From Ctena decussata (lineage: Eukaryota; Mollusca; Bivalvia; Lucinida; Lucinidae): DNA of 64,000 bases. The stretch spans positions 119,019,842 through 119,083,841 of the forward strand of contig OZ022500.1 in assembly GCA_963989385.1 (NCBI GenBank), written 5' to 3'. The position numbers were made by a program, and so were the translations under genes. Below, one piece after another: positions 58,952 through 64,000 of this stretch (the first letter of the stretch is position 1; each line of letters opens with the position of its first letter). The notes under the pieces were generated by a model. The model was given only the letters and a program-made list of their open reading frames with translations. It did no database searches and was not told the DNA's origin.

Positions 58952-59945
58952 CTATCGCGTCCTAGGTCTTATGGCACTCAACATCTTGTATCTCGCAGCA
59001 TCCAGAGAGTAAACTAGTCTTTTACACTGAAATTCTAACTTCTGTAGATGATCTAGCTTTACTTGTGTAATATGAGTACAGTCTAGCACAATATGAATTT
59101 TGTAATCTAAGTCTTGTGTATCAAATGCATCACCAGTTATGAGTTTATATTCTGTCTCTATATCGACAAGAATCGGGGCTCTAATAGAATTCAGGGTATC
59201 ACAGCGAAAGATGAAGTGTGGCAGATCCTCGCTTTCCAATCCACACAACAAACACGTTGGGTCAGTCTTATTCTGGTTGAAGGCTGATCTCGTTGACTGG
59301 AACAAGTAGGAACCCGTCAGTAACTTCAGCTTAACTGGAACTCTGGTTATTTCTCTCACAGAACTTAATGGAATTCTAAGGACTGGGTGGGTTTTACCCG
59401 GCGTATACTCCTCCTTATTCAGATACTTTAAAGATTTGTATAAAAAAGCAATGTCTATCATATTCTGTTTAACTTTTTGCGAAACGGTCTTAAAGACAGT
59501 TCTTTTCCACTGCAATTTTGGGACTGGACTATTCAAAATATCTTCAATTTCACCCAAATCATAAGTCCATAAAATTTTCTTTACTTCTACGAACCAACTT
59601 GCACTGTCCACAGACTTTACAGCCAACTGACGATATGCTAAGCGTTTTTCTACACTTGACTCTCGTTGATGACAGATGTTGTTATTAAAGAAGTTCAGTA
59701 CTTTGATATGTATTTGTTCTTTTATGGGCAGGAAGCCGGATAGAATGTATACTGCTGGGTCTGCTGTATTCTGCGGCACTGATAGTATTTGCTTCAAGAG
59801 TTTTTTATGAAAAAGTTCTAGCTGATCTAAATGTTTATTTTGAGGTAAAATGATTTCCAGACCATACAACAAGACTGGTAACACATATATCTTCAGTAGG
59901 TGTAATGAAGTTTCAACGTCAAGACCATGGTCAAGTTCGATGGAC
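58952..59945 (-). pseudogene. 5'-truncated LINE: reverse-transcriptase C-terminal region
   Basis: The frame is open for about 330 codons. It reads LHLLKIYVLPVLLYGLEIIL, QLELFHKKLLKQILSVPQNT and VYILSGFLPIKEQIHIKVLN, the segment just after the reverse-transcriptase palm. Then RSAFNQNKTDPTCLLCGLES and HFIFRCDTL give the C-x2-C...H-x4-C finger. It ends RYKMLSAIRPRTR. The catalytic YxDD motif and everything before it are missing; homology begins near GSIELDHG. The frame is otherwise intact, so the insertion is fairly recent. Clade not assigned. Confidence 0.85.
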
Positions 59946-60334
59946 CCCCATTTCGTAAACAAGATTTTTGTGGGGCGAGTTGTCTTTGGGGCGAGTTGTC
60001 CGTAATTCAAAACAATAATCTGGATTGGTATATAAAAAAAAAAGACGTCCAGCGGCATTTCCCATATCAAACGTTTACTTATGATTACTGGCAGAACAAA
60101 TCATTTCGTATCTCTTGATACACATACTTTTTATAGAGGGCGTTGTATGCGTGTTGAAAATCGTCGGTAAGGCAGGTGAAAAGTCAGTTTAGGCGTGACT
60201 AATGAGCTTAAGATTTCAGTTGTTTGTTTTGTTTGTATAATTGGTTTCATTTGACTAATTGAACTGCCCGATTTGGACAATTAAAGCAGTATCTTGTCCC
60301 TCCTCATATCGGAGCATGCACCGGCTTATTTCAA

Positions 60335-60342
60335 TGACGTCA
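60335..60342 (+). promoter_or_regulatory. CRE (TGACGTCA) upstream of the PP2A catalytic gene
   Basis: A perfect 8-bp CREB/ATF palindrome 144 bp before the ATG, followed at once by a second half site (CGTCAC). A CRE is also reported in vertebrate PPP2CA promoters, so the position fits. Confidence 0.5.
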
Positions 60343-60368
60343 CGTCACACTTATTAAAATCTGGAACG

Positions 60369-60380
60369 GCCATTTTGTCG
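60369..60380 (+). promoter_or_regulatory. YY1-like site GGCCATTTTGTC
   Basis: GCCATTTTG is the reverse of the YY1 core CAAAATGGC. It lies 27 bp after the CRE, about 106 bp before the ATG, near the likely transcription start. Confidence 0.4.
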
Positions 60381-60485
60381 GTCACTTCAAAGCTCTCGCT
60401 TAGTTACAACACACGAGAGCGATTATTACCTGTAATTAACACACTATATATAATTTCAGCAGCAGAGAACGTCACCTAGGAAAAC

Positions 60486-60590
60486 ATGACTGAAGACAGG
60501 GCAGCTGCGAAAGAACTTGATCAATGGATTGAACAGTTAAACGATTGCAAACAGCTTACAGAAAATCAAGTTAAAACATTATGTGACAAG
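60486..60590 (+). CDS. PPP2CA: PP2A catalytic subunit, coding exon 1
   Basis: ATG at 60486 opens 35 codons, [20 protein letters not shown] then [15 protein letters not shown], followed by the donor GTAAAT at 60591. [22 protein letters not shown] is the start of serine/threonine phosphatase 2A catalytic subunit alpha/beta. PP4 and PP6 differ here. In vertebrates exon 1 also ends at the same place in phase 0. The protein (about 309 residues) is the metal-dependent phosphatase of the PP2A holoenzyme; its catalytic residues lie in later exons beyond 64000. The gene symbol is by homology; molluscs usually have one such gene. Confidence 0.95.
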
Positions 60591-60771
60591 GTAAATATAG
60601 TTTACTTCTCTTATAAGGGCTAGGGACTAGCTTCCCTGATTCACAGGGCCTGGTGAATGATTGTCCTTGGATGTATCACCAGTAAATTCTGATTCTGAGC
60701 TTCTTTCAGGTAATCTACATCTACCAATTAAGTGCATGGCCAATATTGGCATAGTCTAACCCGAGCAGTGC

Positions 60772-60984
60772 TGGAAACTCAAGTTTAATATGGTGGCCCA
60801 AAAGCTTAGCAGGCCTAACTTTCAGTGGCCCAAATTATCCACTAGCTAAAGTTTCCATTCATTTAGTATTGCCAGAAAGATAAATTTGGGCCACTAAAGG
60901 CCATATTTTGGAGATTTCTGGTGGCCCGAAACAAAAATTAGGAGCATTTGGCCACTGGGCCACTGGCCGTTTCCAGCACTGCCG
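60772..60984. mobile_element. MITE with CAGTGCTGGAAAC inverted ends
   Basis: CAGTGCTGGAAAC at the left is exactly inverted as GTTTCCAGCACTG at the right, with CCGAG directly outside both ends. The interior repeats GTGGCCCAAA / TTTGGGCCAC. CAGTG starts are common in hAT-derived elements, but the duplication here is 5 bp, not 8. Confidence 0.65.
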
Positions 60985-61944
60985 AGTCTTCTCTGGCTGC
61001 AAACCCTTATTGGGTCTTGCAGCCAGAGCGATACTGCACTTAAAAACTCTAATTCAGCTGATCCATCGGTGGATCGGCCAAGCAAAATTCTAATTTTGGT
61101 TAGTTTTATCAATTACCTGCGCAAAAAGATATACAGTGGCTAATTCCTTATTCATTTTTGCACCACTCTGCAGTGTTTGTCACATTTTATTCCATTTTGA
61201 ACCATACTAATCTTTGATCGAACTTAATGAGGTAAAGAAAAATATCGCTTTTTGTTGATGACCTCGTTTTGATTTGACAGTTCTTGCGCGTGCCGGTGTA
61301 CAGGTAAAAATATCCATTATTTCAACATCACAAATCCGGACGTTTCGCGCTTGGACAATTCGCATTTCGCGCTTGGATAAAAAATTAGTCCCTGGCTGTC
61401 AGAGTTGAAAGGAGTAAAATGTCTTTGGTACAAACCAGCGCGTTACGACTAGGACCGAAATGACCGTACCTACGAAACAGATAAAGTGACGATAGTATTT
61501 TTTCTTATAAACACGGGATTGACCTCAAACGATCTGTCAACAAAAACAACAATGGCGGAGATATGTTACAAATCTGGACTCGCTCTAAAACAATTGTTAT
61601 TTATCTGCTTTTAGACGGGGTTACGGGTATCACATTGAATTACTGTGCCGAGTCATCAAAAGGTATTTTTTGATAGGATTGCAAAGTTTACATATAACTG
61701 CAACATAATACGCAATAGAAATTCAACCAGAAACCAAGGGCATCTGTCGGAAATACAATATTAGAATTTTCACCACTTTCGTTCCTCTGACGTCAATAAG
61801 CCGCCAATCAAAATTATAAAAATAGGCTTTTTCAGTCAGAGAAGGCTCGGATTAGGCATAGTCGCACTGTGAACAACCTTAATACATTCGTGCTGGGAGG
61901 TTCTTATGTACAGTTAAAATCAGATAAAAACATGTTGTTCACAA

Positions 61945-62681
61945 TCATGGTCTTAGGACATCTGCACTGACAAGGAGCTTGAAGTCATCCATAGTCGGTG
62001 CAGATATGACCTTGGCAGGCAGACCATTCCAGAGACGGACTGTTGATGGAAAGAAGGATCCCTTGTAGGCGTTGATGGAGCAAAATATTGGCAGGAATCG
62101 TTGATGGTGTCCTCTAGTTGCTACTCCTGTGGCTGTCAGGTACTGGCCTGAAGGGATTTCAATGAGGTTATTGACGATCCTGTACGTCATTGTGACTTTG
62201 CTCTGGTCTCGCCTTGATTGAAGGTCCTCCCATCCAAGTTCTTGCAACATTGAAGTGAAACTGCTGGTTCGGCGGTAGTCATTGCAGCAAAACCTGGCGG
62301 CACGCCTCTGTACAGACTCCAATTTGGCTATGTTGGATTTTGTCACTGGGTCCCATACCGTCGAAGCATACTCAAGCTGTGGACGAACTATGGACTTGTA
62401 GCATTTGGCCTTAACTTGGCCTTAACATCCTTTGGGCAGCTTGAAAGATTTCTGTGAAGGAAAGCTGTAGTCTGGTTGGCCCTTTTCGTCACTGCATCAA
62501 TATGGCTGTTCCAGGACAGTTTACTGTCTATGGTGACTCCAAGGTACTTTGCTTTTGACGTTTCTTTCAAGGTCTGTCCATGAATGCTGTAAGGGTTGGT
62601 ATGACGTTTCGCTTGTTGGTGATCTGGATGTGTTCACACTTGTCTGGGTTAAATACCATCTGCCAATCTCTTTCCCATTCC
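61945..62681 (-). pseudogene. LINE reverse-transcriptase C-terminal fragment with frameshifts
   Basis: Minus strand: DWQMVFNPDKCEHIQITNKR, then in another frame AKYLGVTIDSKLSWNSHIDA and QTTAFLHRNLSSCPKDVKAK. After another shift: SNIAKLESVQRRAARFCCND, MLQELGWEDLQSRRDQSKV and FFPSTVRLWNGLPAKVI. These are standard motifs of LINE reverse transcriptases after the active site (KYLGV, QRRAARF, LGWxxLxxRR, WNxLP). At least two frameshifts make it non-coding. It is antisense in PP2A intron 1. Confidence 0.85.
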
Positions 62682-62959
62682 CAAACCCTAAACATAAACT
62701 GCTTGTTTTTACCTAGGTTTTGATCTGGTTTTAGACCCTATCCCAGTTGTTGTTTTTTTGATCAGTCCATGATGATGTGTTTTTATGGCTCTCATCCTTT
62801 TCGCACTATATTTTTAACCTGTCATCTTTATATTACCTCACTGTCATGCTTTTAATCAACCCTTTTTTCACAACATGACGCGCAGACCCTGCCAAGCTTG
62901 CGAGGGCGTAGGTAGTATACGAAGATAGATAGATAGATGTAAATTTAAAGAGTAACTAC

Positions 62960-63640
62960 ACTTCAGGAACTGACTGAATCAGATCCCAAACCCTATCCCC
63001 AACATCAAAGGGAAAGATTGACAAAGACATCCCAACAAACAATAAATTACAAGTGATAAGCCGAGTCAGCAAATAGATGGCAACTCAGCTATCTTTATTG
63101 AACTAAATAATTTAGACCAACAGACGGGTTACAACGGACTAAGCAAATTATATAAAAAACATTTAACAATTATTTTTACCTATTTTCTATTTTTATGATA
63201 GGAGGATTAAACTGAGAACACAATAAATTAAACAGCACCGAACATAAAACAAATAAAACCGCAACAAAAGTACCGCCTTGGGACGGTCAGTAATAACTAC
63301 TGGGGGGTTTAAACCGGTTTTACTGGGCCCAAACCTTCACCCTCACCCTCCGCTGCGGTGCACACAGTTAGTTGGTAGTTCGGTTCGTATGGAGGTCCCC
63401 TAACTCATCAGAGAGTCATCACGGTCAACAATTAAGATCAAGAAAAGACCATGATGAAGCAAGGATGAGGACTCGACAGCCAAAACGTGTTGAGACACCC
63501 GGAGATCCCTGGGGCGTCAGCAACACCACTGGAGTACTGGAGCAAAAGAAGACCACCAGTTGAACCCCGGTGGGCCAAGAAACAGACAAACATCCAGCCC
63601 CAACCAACTAATATATAGCTTTATGTAAGCAGGTATGCAA
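62960..63640. repeat. R640 repeat, diverged copy 5
   Basis: Shares GTACCGCCTTGGGACGGTCA, CTGGGGGGTTTAAACCGGTT, TTAGTTGGTAGTTCGGTTCG, TGAGGACTCGACAG and CCAACTAATATATAGCTTTA with the other copies, at roughly 75-80% identity, plus indels. It shows the family is old with a recent expansion. In PP2A intron 1. Confidence 0.6.
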
Positions 63641-63943
63641 TGTCAGCCTGAAGCAAGCAACTTCTATTAGAATACTTCACGCAAGCTTGTTACAGTACAA
63701 AGTGCTGTCATAAGGTAGATCTATACGACTTCATCGTTAGTCATCTATTATCTTTTTCTCTTCTCTCCATACATACTCTTGATTCCATTACATCAGATAT
63801 CAGAGACTGTTCTGTGGTGGAAAAATGAAAATAGTAGTTCTAAATTGCATAGAAGTCGTGAAATACTTTGTGAAACCACCAAAAACCCAAAGGGAACAGC
63901 CAATGCTTACGTATCCAACCAGATTCCAACCTGCGTGACAGAA

Positions 63944-64000
63944 GCGTGGTGACTCAGTGGTGAGTGCTCTTGATTCTGAAGCCAGAGGTCCTGGGTTCGA
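63944..64000 (+). mobile_element. tRNA-like SINE head cut by the window edge
   Basis: GTGGTGACTCAGTGGTGAGT resembles an A box region, TTCTGAA an anticodon loop and GGTCCTGGGTTCGA a B box. The anticodon stem pairs badly, so a SINE or tRNA pseudogene is more likely than a tRNA. Confidence 0.45.

Larger units (their letters stand above)
60591..64000 (+). other. start of PP2A intron 1
   Basis: No exon resembling the next PP2A segment (AKEIL...CGDVHGQ) is found, so intron 1 is longer than 3.4 kb. It contains the MITE at 60772, a LINE fragment, an R640 copy and a SINE-like head. Confidence 0.8.

Noticed and set aside
63944..64000. Gln-tRNA (CTG) gene
   Set aside because: The anticodon stem has mismatches and the 3' part is outside the window; a SINE head is more likely.

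Overview
The window looks like nuclear DNA from a bivalve mollusc, probably a heterodont clam or mussel (inference). It is AT-rich, its genes have spliced exons with GT-AG introns, and it is packed with repeat types known from bivalves: short hairpin MITEs, tRNA-derived SINEs, and Helentron-like 'pearl' elements with ACGG/ACAG microsatellites and terminal hairpins. No bacterial operons, CRISPR arrays or plasmid features are present.

Three host genes can be supported. (1) At the left end, on the plus strand, are the last two coding exons (1463-1665, 3304-3333) of a single-pass membrane protein with a basic juxtamembrane stretch and a PPPY tail, resembling VOPP1/WBP1. (2) On the minus strand is a complete RACK1 gene: seven coding exons between 43071 and 12614. 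They join in frame to 319 codons, but the gene covers more than 30 kb because its introns, above all the 19.7-kb first intron, are full of transposons. A promoter-like ETS site and a 5' TOP-like start lie just above the start codon. (3) Near the right end, on the plus strand, is coding exon 1 (60486-60590) of the PP2A catalytic subunit, with a CRE and a YY1-like site upstream. The rest of that gene lies beyond the window.

Most of the remaining sequence is mobile DNA. Three tRNA-derived SINE families occur, and five copies have target-site duplications of 10 bp or more. All three share a 3' tail around GGRCGTTAARC. LINE open reading frame remnants lie at 7.0-7.6, 42.7-42.9, 54.1-54.5, 59.0-60.0 and 61.9-62.7 kb. 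Helentron-like elements with internal tandem repeats lie at 0-0.75, 4.5-5.45, 11.5-12.2, 24.4-26.3, 28.2-29.8, 30.2-32.2, 35.9-37.2, 37.4-37.7 and 41.2-42.0 kb. Larger inverted-repeat DNA elements include a 3.8-kb element in RACK1 intron 4, a 4.4-kb element holding a nested Helentron, a 1.4-kb element with a repeated CGGTTAT motif, and a 1.26-kb foldback element with a 9-bp duplication about 0.2 kb upstream of RACK1. A 0.6-0.77-kb repeat of unknown class is present in four close copies and one diverged copy.

Layout: 0-5 kb VOPP1/WBP1-like 3' end; 5-12.5 kb intergenic repeats; 12.6-43.1 kb RACK1; 43.4-60 kb nested repeats with two weak exon candidates; 60.3-64 kb PP2A promoter, exon 1 and start of intron 1. 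I found no previously unknown multi-gene system. The novelty is in transposon structure and nesting and in transposon loading of a housekeeping gene.
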